Assembly (NCBI GenBank): GCA_963969395.1
Contig: OZ017799.1
Location: forward strand, 3,164,501-3,228,500
DNA from: Pseudoscleropodium purum
Taxonomy: Eukaryota > Streptophyta > Bryopsida > Hypnales > Brachytheciaceae
Reading direction: 5' to 3'
DNA: 64,000 nucleotides
In this document: positions 12,877-22,900 of the stretch, one piece after another
Layout of the letters: each line of letters begins with the position of its first letter
Position numbering within the stretch: position 1 is the first letter of the stretch
The notes under the pieces: generated by a model
Databases searched by the model: none
What the model saw: the letters and a program-made list of their open reading frames with translations, nothing else
Told to the model about the DNA's origin: nothing
Made by a program: the position numbers and the translations under genes

Positions 12877-12882
12877 GACTTC

Positions 12883-12885
12883 CTT
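12883..12885. other. Target-site duplication (CTT), left copy
   Basis: CTT precedes the left CACTG terminus at 12886. The same CTT follows the right terminus at 22618-22620. A 3-bp duplication is diagnostic for CACTA (EnSpm/CMC) insertion. Confidence 0.8.
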
Positions 12886-13056
12886 CACTGCGAGCTTTCA
12901 GGAAGTTAGCCCAGGCTGACTTGGGAAGGGTTAGCCCGCCTTTTAGCCCCCCCTTACAAGTGAGGCAGGGGATGGGGGGGTGCAAAATCCCCCCCCCCCT
13001 TTACCCCCTTTTTTGTACGCATCAGCCCCGGCTAATTTCATTTTGCAAGTAGCGAC

Positions 13057-13345
13057 ATGGATGGATTTTCTGCGGATTTTGGATGATTTGTTGGGATGAT
13101 TTGGATGATTTCTGTTGAGAAAATGGATGAATTTTGCTATGCAATTGGGTTAATACCATTACACATTTGGATGAAATGCATTAAATTGGATGATTTTTTG
13201 AAAAATATTGGATGAATTGCATCAAGAAATTGGATGATTACTAAAAGTTTTTGGATGAAATATCTTCACATTTTGGATGAAATCAACAACGGAAACTGGT
13301 AGATGAAACAAAATTACAAATGACAAAATGGATGAAAATGGAAAA
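13057..13345. repeat. Subterminal GGATGA repeat field, left
   Basis: More than ten copies of (T)TGGATGA(A/T), all in the same orientation, occur within about 290 bases starting some 170 bases inside the left terminus. Such dense subterminal repeats are where CACTA elements bind their own TnpA-type protein. The mirror copy in the right arm is at about 22158-22446. Confidence 0.8.
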
Positions 13346-14512
13346 TGTTTTGGATATAATGTAATCTACATGTGATTGCACAAATGATACTTAGCTACAT
13401 AATACTATCTTGCACTAAAAATCCTTCACCTGTTCTACAAAATACAACTATTCTACACTTGTTTGCAATACACTTCAAACCTGCAACCAAAGAGCAATTT
13501 TTGAATATGTTAGTCTACATTGAGCCTTGCAAATCTTCATTGCAGTCAAAGTCTTCCAACCTTACATTTCCTTTAATTTGTAGTACTTGACAAGAGTATA
13601 TAAATTAAATAGATTCAATCGATAGAGAAAACGGTTCATAGTAATATACCTTTTGGTGCATGAGTGCTTGGGCACTCTTTGGCTTCTTAATGTACCTTCA
13701 GGTGCAACTCAAGAATTCATATGTACTCAATGCCTTCTCTTTAAATTTGGCTACTTTTGAAAATTTGACTTCCTTGATGGACTTGGATGATTTGCCAGAC
13801 TTTACTTAAGACTTGCACAACAAAAAACCATTCACTTAAATGAATTTCCTAATTGCTTAACCTAGCATTGACAATCATTGATCTAAGAGTGATAAACAAT
13901 AATTTTTGCAACAGGTTATCCTACATTGCATGACATTTCACAAACTATAAAACATACCTCATTAGAACGTCATTAGCACCCAAGTCACATTGTACTGGTA
14001 TCTTTGTCCCCTATAACAGCCTGGCATGCAGCACACTTGGGCAACTTGTCATAGTCCACATCGATCATCCACCTACACCATGCACAATCTATATAGGTTA
14101 AATATTCACAACTCCAATGAAATCCTCACGTAGCAACCTAGAAGCCCAAAACGATCAGCTTGCACAAATACAAAAGGTTCCATGTGCCTCTCGGATGACA
14201 ATCCTGAAAGACTATTTCTATAGAATAAGAGTTCATAATTTACAACTGTATGTGTATAATGAAGATTACACGAACCATTCTTGTGAGAATTGGATACTTG
14301 AGGACCTGCCCAACACCTACCGCAACTCACCACCTACACCAAGGACATCTCCCAATATTTTCAATAAACAAATTAAATTGAAGTATCTTCTTTCAATAAA
14401 TTGAAAATTCCAAACTTCACAAACATAAAATGGAAAATAATTTAATTATAAAATATAAAAATTTGAAAACATGGAAAATATTATAACAAAAATACCTCAT
14501 AGGAAAGGACAC

Positions 14513-15439
14513 CTATACGTATTCACGATAGTATTTAGCCACCTCCCTCACTTGTTTTTCCTTGTCCCATTTTCGATAGCCTACTCCAAATGGTTTCGGA
14601 GTTTCTTTTGCATTCAACTCTTCCATCACCTTCCTCAAAAGCTTCTTCGTTACATCGACAGTAGGTAATGAGAGCACCAACAACAAAAAGCACTCATTGT
14701 CTTCAGCACTTCGAGATGGCTCCATTTCGGATAGTTTTCCTTCTTCTTCAAAGGGTTCTACTAGTTGGGGTGCCTCCATGTCCTCAACTCTATCCATCAA
14801 GAGAAGAGTCCTATTTTCTTCCAAAGGACTACTATTTACCACCTCATTTAATTCTTCTTCCTCATTTCTTTCATTTCCTAACAACTTCTGTACATTTCTT
14901 TTTTTTCTTCTCAAATACCTTAAATGGTGTTTCAAATATTTATATATTTCTCTTTCATCCCATTTATAATTCTTCTTTCCTAATTTAACTTCTTGCAACA
15001 TTGCACAATTTTCCTTTATTACTTCCTTCAAACGCTCTTGGACTCCTAGTTCTTCTAAATTAAATGCTCCCTGTGGCAATTTTCCAACTTTCTGTGCATC
15101 TACTACCCATTTCTTCACTTTATCATAATTATCTAGCATAATTCTATGTTGAATGCCCATATTAGCAACCAATAAAGCCCTCTTCCCATACTTTACATTT
15201 GGATTTCGACAAGCAAGAGGAGCAAAAACCTGAGAATAAGAGAGTGTGTTGACATTTTTCTCCTTAAGTGCTACTCGAGCTCGAGGACCTCTCATGTTGC
15301 CCTCATCATCCACCTCCACCTCCAATTCTTCATCTTCTCGTTCTATTCTCTTCTCCCCGCATACGGCACAAAATTTTGAAATATCTCTCACAAATTTGGT
15401 ACCGCAAACGTCACAACAAAGTGCTAGCAACATTGACAT
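14513..15439 (-). CDS. Element-encoded 308-aa zinc-ribbon protein, left-arm copy
   Basis: An uninterrupted ATG-to-stop frame of 308 codons, identical in translation to the right-arm copy at 20064-20990. Near the N-terminus two CxxC knuckles (CDVCG at about 9-13 and CAVCG at about 25-29) look like a zinc ribbon. A strongly acidic EDEELEVEVDDE stretch follows, then a basic segment (KHHLRYLRRKKRN) and an acidic, E-rich C-terminal half. I do not recognise the family. Its position between transposase and terminus suggests a TnpA-like accessory or DNA-binding protein of the element. It is transcribed toward the left terminus and the O-methyltransferase, so read-through into that gene is possible. 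Confidence 0.6.
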   Translation of the reverse strand: MSMLLALCCDVCGTKFVRDISKFCAVCGEKRIEREDEELEVEVDDEGNMRGPRARVALKEKNVNTLSYSQVFAPLACRNPNVKYGKRALLVANMGIQHRIMLDNYDKVKKWVVDAQKVGKLPQGAFNLEELGVQERLKEVIKENCAMLQEVKLGKKNYKWDEREIYKYLKHHLRYLRRKKRNVQKLLGNERNEEEELNEVVNSSPLEENRTLLLMDRVEDMEAPQLVEPFEEEGKLSEMEPSRSAEDNECFLLLVLSLPTVDVTKKLLRKVMEELNAKETPKPFGVGYRKWDKEKQVREVAKYYREYV

Positions 15440-16175
15440 CGTGATACTACCTCTAATTGGATTCTTCTTGTATACAAACTTCTATGGATTTGGTAAGAAC
15501 AATGGATGTACCTTAGGAATAGTTCTTCTTCTTAAACAAAAATTCAAAACAGAAAACATCAATCAAACAAAAATCCTCAAGTGCCAAAACGTCTTACGGT
15601 AAGGAAGAAGAATCGTGCTGCAGCTGCCAAGGAATTACTGTTCACCGCAACCCACTCTAGCAACTCTCACGATCCACTGCAGCGACTCTAGTGACTCACT
15701 CTGAGGCGCACCAAGAGAACCAAGAATACGAAAGGAATAAGAGGAAAAGCAACAATGAACAAGGAAGAGGTGTTCTGAAGGACTACCAAGAAGAGAAGTT
15801 CATACAAATTGATTTGAAAGGAGGCGGCCATTGAAATCCTAAGAAGCCCACTTGGCATCAACAGAAGTTTTTACGGTGCCGACGTTGACACGGAAAGGCG
15901 CCGATGTTGACGCGGCATTCTCTTAAATGTCCGGAGGGGAACATGAGTTGAGCTTTCACGCTCAAATGTGATTGTAGGTAAGCCTTCACACTCAACTCAT
16001 GCAAAATTCAAGCACTCCAAGCAAAATTCAACACTCCTAATTACATAAGTATAAAGAAGTAGGAAGTTAATGTGACAGTTTGAATTTACGCAATTTGAAA
16101 ATCCTAATCTGTCTTCATCTAGTTAATTGCAAATCCAATTTCAAATTGAAATGAAGTGCTCCCCAAAGAACAAAA

Positions 16176-17074
16176 GGAACTCCTAAAACTCACAATTCTA
16201 CAAGCGATGTCTCCATGAAAACCATCTTGATACTGCCCAATTAGGGCGTTGATAGGATAAACAGACCTACTCTCATACTAATACCAAAACCTAATGAAAA
16301 TCTACTTTCCATGAACTAGAATGAAATTTGCAATAGTTGGGATGCACTCTCCTGGTATAATCAAATTCACTAAAATCATTTTTTAGGCCTTGCAAAATGT
16401 AGGATAAATGCACATCAGAAGGTTCTTTTTCTATGAAAAAAGGTCCAATACAATTATGCTTCTTTATTTTTTTCATAAAAAAGTTGACCAAATGCTTGTA
16501 AAATTTCATATCATTTAGAATTGTACAATATATAGGAAAAAATAAGTAAGTAGATAGTAGTAGTAGTGAATGAATTAAAAAACTAAATTCTTAAGAATTT
16601 AATAATAGAATTGATGAATGCCAATCCCAATGATTGGACTCTTATAATAAATAATCTGTATCCTATGATTTTATTTTTCCCCAAGAACATTGAAAATTGA
16701 GTGAGATGAAGGAATTCAAAGTTTATTTTAGAGTAGAAAATCTATAATTACCTGCGAACAAAAAAACATCATAACTTTTGATTTGCTAATCAAAACAAAA
16801 TGATTTAAAGCTTTTCTTGTATATTCAACTTCGGAAAATAAATTTCAAACTAGTGATTTCTTGCACTACCCATGTACCAAAAAAAATAACATATTAGACT
16901 ATATTTTTTCACTCTTATTTCCAAATGTCATGAAATTTAATGCATGTGAAAATTATTCCTTCTCCACAACTTCAATTAAAATTTTATCTTATAATATACA
17001 AATCCTCATTTACAATAGTTTGCCTGAAATTGCTAAGTAATCAAATAAATGTATATTGGTCCTTTAGGGGTTTA
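16176..17074. repeat. TTAA-family repeat, diverged copy C, nested in the CACTA centre
   Basis: About 300 bases (16510-16800) match 53865-54140 of copy B in the same orientation, including acaatatatagg, a shared 'attccaatcc' segment, and caaagtttattttagagtag. The right border reads CCTTTAGGGGTTTA at 17061-17074, at nearly the same distance from the matching block as in copy B, with TTTA where copies A and B have TTAA. The left border is weak; GGAACTCCTAAAAC at about 16176 is the best candidate. Confidence 0.35.
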
Positions 17075-17637
17075 TTGATGTGTAGAGTTTTTTTTAAATT
17101 CTTTATGGAAAAATGCATTTCTTTTTGTATTTTGTTTTTCCAATTATTTTGATGGAAACATAAAATTATTGTCATTATGTAAAAGCTAAATGTGAAAATA
17201 AAATTTGCTTGTAAACACTTGTATATGAAAAATCTGTAATTTTTAACATAAATGAAGGGTAGAATGTTGAACATAATTTTTTCATTTATAGGTGAAATTC
17301 ATTTCAAAAAATTTAAATATGATTGAAAAATACACATTATTGTGTTTTTTTGGATTTTAACACATATAGCTTTCAAGTGCAAGAATTCTTTTAGTTTTTG
17401 ACAATTCTGAAAAATTTGAAATGGTGTATGAATAGAACTTTTGAAGCTTTGTTTTCCTAATTGAAATCAATCTCTAAAAATAATTATTTTAAAATTTTTT
17501 AGCGATGTTCACCAATGCACGTTCAATTTTTGAATGCTTGAATCTTTAGAGTTGTTTACCAAAGATATAATTGACTTCAAGATTCTAGAAACAGTGTGCT
17601 CAACTTCACATCACATTTACATGGCCATTGAATCAAC

Positions 17638-17735
17638 GCATATGTACATTTTTATTTGTGTAGCATATGTACATTTTTATTTGTGTAGCATATGTACATT
17701 TTTATTTGTTTAGCATATGTACATTTTTATTTTGG
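17638..17735. repeat. 25-bp minisatellite, four copies
   Basis: The unit gcatatgtacatttttattt plus a gtgta-like tail starts at 17638, 17663, 17688 and 17713, an exact 25-base period. Only the tail varies (gtgta, gttta). It lies upstream of the transposase fragment. Confidence 0.9.
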
Positions 17736-18076
17736 AAATGTAACTTCTTTTTTTAGAATTCTAAGAGTTTTTTTTACTTTATTATTCTATTTTTGAAAAA
17801 AAAAACTATACCATTTTTTTTACTTTATTGAAAAAAACAGGTATATAAAAATGAAACTAAAGAATATTAAAGAATTATATGATAAGAGTTTTACATCTTT
17901 ATATATGGAGTTCTTATGAAGTTTACTTTATATTGATATTATAGTGGAAATGGAAGTGAATTATATGAAATATAGGTATTGAATTAACAAGAACAACGCA
18001 ATTACTTAACTGTGTACGATTTTTTGGGTTGCTAAATATATACGTATTTGTTGTATATAACTTTTTGAACTTCAAA

Positions 18077-19645
18077 ATGAGGCGTACAAGACAAAGAGAT
18101 CGTCCTCTTCGATCCAAATTTTGTTCATGTTTTAAATGCAAAACAAACACCCAAGAAGGCAAATATGTCGACAAAAGGACGTTCTGTGCACACTTGGAAC
18201 GTGAACATGAAAGGCGAATTCAATTAGAAAGAGAGCAAGAATTACATAGCAATCCATTACAAGAAGATGTAGATCCAATTGTTGTAGCCCCTAGTGATGT
18301 TGATATAAATCTACCACCATTTGAAGGGAATCCACCACCATCAGAACCAAGTGAAGTTCCAATTAACCAAAGAGTGCAAGAAGAAGAGGAATACCAAGAG
18401 GCAAATGAATCACAAGATTTAGATCTTCTAAGTGAAATGAAAATTACAATGAAGCATGTCTTGATAAAAGTACAAGCTGAATGGGATAACAAAAAGATGT
18501 CAATTGAGTTACAGGATTACATGCTAGATCAAATATTTTCAGGAGTGGGAAAAACAATAGAGCCAGGAAAAGAAAAATTAGGAGATGCACTTAGGAATAT
18601 GCCAATGAATTGGCAAGGAGACTTTGAAGGGTCATCCACTACACCGTCGTCTTTCAAAAAGCTCCTTAATACATACAAAAAATGGAGTATGGTTCAACCA
18701 CAAAAATGGAGAATGTATTTGGGTACAGAAGACTATACTCACGAGGCCATTCTCTTTGCACCTAGTGAAGATGATACTCACGAAAGGCATGCGGCTTCAC
18801 GGTGTAGTTGTATTGATCCTACCAATTTGAAGAGATTGTGTAGAATTCATGGTCAATTGTGCACCGAATGCGGAACAGTGAGGGGACAAATGATCTCTTT
18901 TGATTACTTGCCAATTTCTTTGCAATTGGAATCAATCATGTCATCAAGAACTCTTTGCACTGAAATGTTGTCTATGTGGAACAATCGGGAGCGGTGGCTC
19001 AATAAAGATGCACCACCAACTTCTATTCAATATTTTGGGGATGGTGAGAAGATGAGAGAGACTCAAGATTGGTGGAATCCCCAACGTCAATGGGAATTAC
19101 CGGTGCACTGTCCCAATGAAGAATGTCACATGGCATATCGTGCTTATCCAACTAAATGCAACGAATTGAAGAACAATTGGAATTCTCAATTAGAGCACTA
19201 TGATTTTCAATGTTGGAATTGCAAAAGGCGTGTAGTCAAACCAAAGTTACTAGTGAAAGGGGATCCACGAAATATTGCATTGGGAGCTCATTGGGATGGT
19301 TTCAATGTGACCGGAAAAAGGTCTCAAGGTTCTTGGATTTTGAATGTTACAATATTGAATGTTAGAAATTCATCAAACATTTCACTATTGCATGTATTAT
19401 TCATTCCATTGGGTAATAACGAGGACTTCAATATACAACGTATGAAGAAATCTATTTCATCTTTTTTACAACCATTTGTAGAAGAACTAGAGGTGTTATT
19501 TTCAAAAGGAATACAATGCAAGTACTACTACCCAATTCATAGCGTGAAAGCTCAACTCATGTTCCCCTCCGGACATTTAAGAGAATGCCGCGTCAACATC
19601 GGCGCCTTTCCGTGTCAACGTCGGCACCGTAAAAACTTCTGTTGA
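18077..19645 (+). pseudogene. Tnp2-like CACTA transposase, C-terminally truncated
   Basis: Open frame of 522 codons from ATG 18077. The N-terminus is basic with a cysteine/histidine cluster (CSCFKCK ... FCAHLEREH), like the zinc-binding heads of Tnp2/Plavaka-type transposases. Further cysteine pairs follow (CSC, CTECG; CPNEEC and CWNCK). The segment GDPRNIALGAHWDGFNVTG, followed by a hydrophobic strand and SSFLQPFVEEL, matches the order of the Tnp2 core block (DxRNIxxGxxxDGxNPFG ... YLRPLVDEL). The frame crosses into the right arm at 19541 and stops after about 35 more codons, so the second half of the DDE/D domain is missing. Inactive as it stands, unless it is spliced to an exon not seen here. 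Confidence 0.72.
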
Positions 19646-20063
19646 TGCCAAGTGGGCTTCTTAGGATTTCAATGGCCGCCTCCTTTCAAATCAATTTGTA
19701 TGAACTTCTCTTCTTGGTAGTCCTTCAGAACACCTCTTCCTTGTTCATTGTTGCTTTTCCTCTTATTCCTTTCGTATTCTTGGTTCTCTTGGTGCGCCTC
19801 AGAGTGAGTCACTAGAGTCGCTGCAGTGGATCGTGAGAGTTGCTAGAGTGGGTTGCGGTGAACAGTAATTCCTTGGCAGCTGCAGCACGATTCTTCTTCC
19901 TTACCGTAAGACGTTTTGGCACTTGAGGATTTTTGTTTGATTGATGTTTTCTGTTTTGAATTTTTGTTTAAGAAGAAGAACTATTCCTAAGGTACATCCA
20001 TTGTTCTTACCAAATCCATAGAAGTTTGTATACAAGAAGAATCCAATTAGAGGTAGTATCACG

Positions 20064-20990
20064 ATGTCAATGTTGCTAGCACTTTGTTGTGACGTTTGCG
20101 GTACCAAATTTGTGAGAGATATTTCAAAATTTTGTGCCGTATGCGGGGAGAAGAGAATAGAACGAGAAGATGAAGAATTGGAGGTGGAGGTGGATGATGA
20201 GGGCAACATGAGAGGTCCTCGAGCTCGAGTAGCACTTAAGGAGAAAAATGTCAACACACTCTCTTATTCTCAGGTTTTTGCTCCTCTTGCTTGTCGAAAT
20301 CCAAATGTAAAGTATGGGAAGAGGGCTTTATTGGTTGCTAATATGGGCATTCAACATAGAATTATGCTAGATAATTATGATAAAGTGAAGAAATGGGTAG
20401 TAGATGCACAGAAAGTTGGAAAATTGCCACAGGGAGCATTTAATTTAGAAGAACTAGGAGTCCAAGAGCGTTTGAAGGAAGTAATAAAGGAAAATTGTGC
20501 AATGTTGCAAGAAGTTAAATTAGGAAAGAAGAATTATAAATGGGATGAAAGAGAAATATATAAATATTTGAAACACCATTTAAGGTATTTGAGAAGAAAA
20601 AAAAGAAATGTACAGAAGTTGTTAGGAAATGAAAGAAATGAGGAAGAAGAATTAAATGAGGTGGTAAATAGTAGTCCTTTGGAAGAAAATAGGACTCTTC
20701 TCTTGATGGATAGAGTTGAGGACATGGAGGCACCCCAACTAGTAGAACCCTTTGAAGAAGAAGGAAAACTATCCGAAATGGAGCCATCTCGAAGTGCTGA
20801 AGACAATGAGTGCTTTTTGTTGTTGGTGCTCTCATTACCTACTGTCGATGTAACGAAGAAGCTTTTGAGGAAGGTGATGGAAGAGTTGAATGCAAAAGAA
20901 ACTCCGAAACCATTTGGAGTAGGCTATCGAAAATGGGACAAGGAAAAACAAGTGAGGGAGGTGGCTAAATACTATCGTGAATACGTATAG
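20064..20990 (+). CDS. Element-encoded 308-aa zinc-ribbon protein, right-arm copy
   Basis: Same 308-codon frame as the left-arm copy, starting at ATG 20064 and ending TAG at 20990. Two CxxC knuckles near the N-terminus, an acidic patch, a central lysine/arginine-rich segment and a C-terminus ending YYREYV. No family recognised. It lies 0.4 kb downstream of the truncated transposase in the same direction, which suggests one transcription unit in the ancestral element. The about 420-base leader (19646-20063) has no long frame. Confidence 0.6.
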   Translation: MSMLLALCCDVCGTKFVRDISKFCAVCGEKRIEREDEELEVEVDDEGNMRGPRARVALKEKNVNTLSYSQVFAPLACRNPNVKYGKRALLVANMGIQHRIMLDNYDKVKKWVVDAQKVGKLPQGAFNLEELGVQERLKEVIKENCAMLQEVKLGKKNYKWDEREIYKYLKHHLRYLRRKKRNVQKLLGNERNEEEELNEVVNSSPLEENRTLLLMDRVEDMEAPQLVEPFEEEGKLSEMEPSRSAEDNECFLLLVLSLPTVDVTKKLLRKVMEELNAKETPKPFGVGYRKWDKEKQVREVAKYYREYV

Positions 20991-21434
20991 GTGTCCTTTC
21001 CTATGAGGTATTTTTGTTATAATATTTTCCATGTTTTCAAATTTTTATATTTTATAATTAAATTATTTTCCATTTTATGTTTGTGAAGTTTGGAATTTTC
21101 AATTTATTGAAAGAAGATACTTCAATTTAATTTGTTTATTGAAAATATTGGGAGATGTCCTTGGTGTAGGTGGTGAGTTGCGGTAGGTGTTGGGCAGGTC
21201 CTCAAGTATCCAATTCTCACAAGAATGGTTCGTGTAATCTTCATTATACACATACAGTTGTAAATTATGAACTCTTATTCTATAGAAATAGTCTTTCAGG
21301 ATTGTCATCCGAGAGGCACATGGAACCTTTTGTATTTGTGCAAGCTGATCGTTTTGGGCTTCTAGGTTGCTACGTGAGGATTTCATTGGAGTTGTGAATA
21401 TTTAACCTATATAGATTGTGCATGGTGTAGGTGG

Positions 21435-21518
21435 ATGATCGATGTGGACTATGACAAGTTGCCCAAGTGTGCTGCATGCCAGGCTGTTATAGGGGACAAA
21501 GATACCAGTACAATGTGA
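21435..21518 (+). other. Small frame with a CxxC knuckle in the right arm (possible exon)
   Basis: A 27-codon frame (MIDVDYDKLPKCAACQAV... then stop) lies 445 bases after the 308-codon gene, preceded by an acceptor-like TGTAG. The KCAACQ knuckle resembles zinc-binding ends of transposon proteins. It may be a 3' exon of an alternatively spliced element transcript. The mirror copy is at 13985-14068 (minus). Confidence 0.25.
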
Positions 21519-22157
21519 CTTGGGTGCTAATGACGTTCTAATGAGGTATGTTTTATAGTTTGTGAAATGTCATGCAATGTAGGATAACCTGTTGCAAAAA
21601 TTATTGTTTATCACTCTTAGATCAATGATTGTCAATGCTAGGTTAAGCAATTAGGAAATTCATTTAAGTGAATGGTTTTTTGTTGTGCAAGTCTTAAGTA
21701 AAGTCTGGCAAATCATCCAAGTCCATCAAGGAAGTCAAATTTTCAAAAGTAGCCAAATTTAAAGAGAAGGCATTGAGTACATATGAATTCTTGAGTTGCA
21801 CCTGAAGGTACATTAAGAAGCCAAAGAGTGCCCAAGCACTCATGCACCAAAAGGTATATTACTATGAACCGTTTTCTCTATCGATTGAATCTATTTAATT
21901 TATATACTCTTGTCAAGTACTACAAATTAAAGGAAATGTAAGGTTGGAAGACTTTGACTGCAATGAAGATTTGCAAGGCTCAATGTAGACTAACATATTC
22001 AAAAATTGCTCTTTGGTTGCAGGTTTGAAGTGTATTGCAAACAAGTGTAGAATAGTTGTATTTTGTAGAACAGGTGAAGGATTTTTAGTGCAAGATAGTA
22101 TTATGTAGCTAAGTATCATTTGTGCAATCACATGTAGATTACATTATATCCAAAACA

Positions 22158-22446
22158 TTTTCCATTTTCATCCATTTTGTCATTTGTAATTTTGTTTCAT
22201 CTACCAGTTTCCGTTGTTGATTTCATCCAAAATGTGAAGATATTTCATCCAAAAACTTTTAGTAATCATCCAATTTCTTGATGCAATTCATCCAATATTT
22301 TTCAAAAAATCATCCAATTTAATGCATTTCATCCAAATGTGTAATGGTATTAACCCAATTGCATAGCAAAATTCATCCATTTTCTCAACAGAAATCATCC
22401 AAATCATCCCAACAAATCATCCAAAATCCGCAGAAAATCCATCCAT
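22158..22446. repeat. Subterminal TCATCC repeat field, right
   Basis: Reverse complement of the left GGATGA field: more than ten copies of (A/T)TCATCCA(A) within about 290 bases of the right arm, ending about 170 bases inside the terminus. Confidence 0.8.
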
Positions 22447-22617
22447 GTCGCTACTTGCAAAATGAAATTAGCCGGGGCTGATGCGTACAAAAAAGGGGGT
22501 AAAGGGGGGGGGGGATTTTGCACCCCCCCATCCCCTGCCTCACTTGTAAGGGGGGGCTAAAAGGCGGGCTAACCCTTCCCAAGTCAGCCTGGGCTAACCT
22601 CCTGAAAGCTCGCAGTG

Positions 22618-22900
22618 CTTGGAAACAGAGCACTGTTCACATATGGCGCTGTATTATTCGCGGTGTTACAGTGGCTTAACCCTTCACCGCGGATTGCATC
22701 ATAAACACGGTCTGGCAACAAATCGCCAAATCACTCTGAGCGCAGAGTTCTTGTGTCTCAGCCTCAATATTTGTCTACATTTTCTGAAATTTTTAGTGAA
22801 GATAGAAGAACACACCACCTGTCCAAAAATATAATTTTTATTTCTATTAGTGTGTGGGAGCAGAAGTTATGACACAAAAGCCCCTTTTGTTAGTTTGATG
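22618..22900 (-). promoter_or_regulatory. Displaced upstream region of the O-methyltransferase
   Basis: Starts with the right CTT duplication. Without the element this DNA would join directly to GAAGTCATGGCAGG of the methyltransferase, so it should hold the original 5' UTR and core promoter. It is richer in G+C than the surroundings up to about 22760. On the minus strand weak TATA-like words (AATAATAC near 22650 and TTTATGAT near 22692) are the only visible elements. The assignment rests on the insertion geometry. Confidence 0.45.

Larger units (their letters stand above)
12886..15962. repeat. Left inverted arm of the CACTA element
   Basis: Outer end to inner end: CACTG terminus, a G/C-run segment (runs of 7 G and 11 C at about 12970-13015), a GGATGA repeat field, non-coding DNA, the 308-codon gene on the minus strand, then its leader. 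The inner border is where similarity to the right arm stops, after ...TTTCACGCT at 15962. Every base pairs with position 35503 minus its coordinate in the right arm. I infer that this arm is the duplicated copy, because the transposase frame runs without a break from the centre into the right arm. Confidence 0.9.
15963..18076. other. Central unique region of the CACTA element, non-coding part
   Basis: A+T-rich, no long frame. It contains a relative of the TTAA-ended repeats (about 16176-17074) and a four-copy 25-bp minisatellite (17638-17735). It is 5' of the transposase fragment and may hold its promoter. Confidence 0.5.
12886..22617. mobile_element. CACTA-superfamily (EnSpm/CMC) element with giant inverted arms
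   Basis: A 9,732-bp insertion bounded by CACTGCGAGCTTTCAGGA on both ends (inverted) and by the 3-bp direct repeat CTT. Instead of short terminal repeats it has two 3,077-bp arms (12886-15962 and 19541-22617) that are reverse complements without any indel; the single difference I saw is at 12904/22599. The 3,578-bp centre is unique and holds a Tnp2-like transposase fragment. Each arm contains a subterminal field of GGATGA motifs and one complete 308-codon gene. The transposase is truncated at the right arm junction, so the copy probably cannot move by itself. Near-identity of the arms implies recent formation or homogenisation. It splits the O-methyltransferase gene from its upstream region. 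Confidence 0.88.
19541..22617. repeat. Right inverted arm of the CACTA element
   Basis: Mirror image of 12886-15962. From the inner border (AGCGTGAAAGC) outward it carries the tail of the transposase frame, the leader and coding sequence of the 308-codon gene (plus), a small frame with a CAAC knuckle near 21435-21518, the GGATGA field in reverse orientation, and the CACTG terminus ending at 22617. Transposase and 308-codon gene point the same way here, the usual CACTA order, so I take this arm as the original end. Confidence 0.9.

Noticed and set aside
12097..12888. Methyltransferase start at 12888 inside the CACTA terminus (GTG)
   Set aside because: GTG is not a usual plant start, and those bases belong to the element's CACTG end and the target duplication. 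ATG at 12876 begins the protein.
12945..13015. G- and C-run hairpin as a transcription terminator
   Set aside because: This is a plant nuclear transposon end; the runs are part of the subterminal structure, and bacterial terminator logic does not apply.
14106..14404. Small frames on both strands downstream of the 308-codon gene, with mirror copies at 21099-21397
   Set aside because: No motif, no splice support, and equal length on both strands.
15246..15602. 118-codon frame antisense to the 308-codon gene in the left arm, and its mirror at 19901-20257
   Set aside because: It overlaps the 308-codon gene on the opposite strand, is serine-rich, and has no motif; most likely a shadow frame.
12886..22617. 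Assembly artefact (read-foldback chimera) as the cause of the palindrome
   Set aside because: A matching 3-bp duplication and CACTG on both outer ends, with different unique DNA outside, fits a real insertion. It is still worth checking with long reads.
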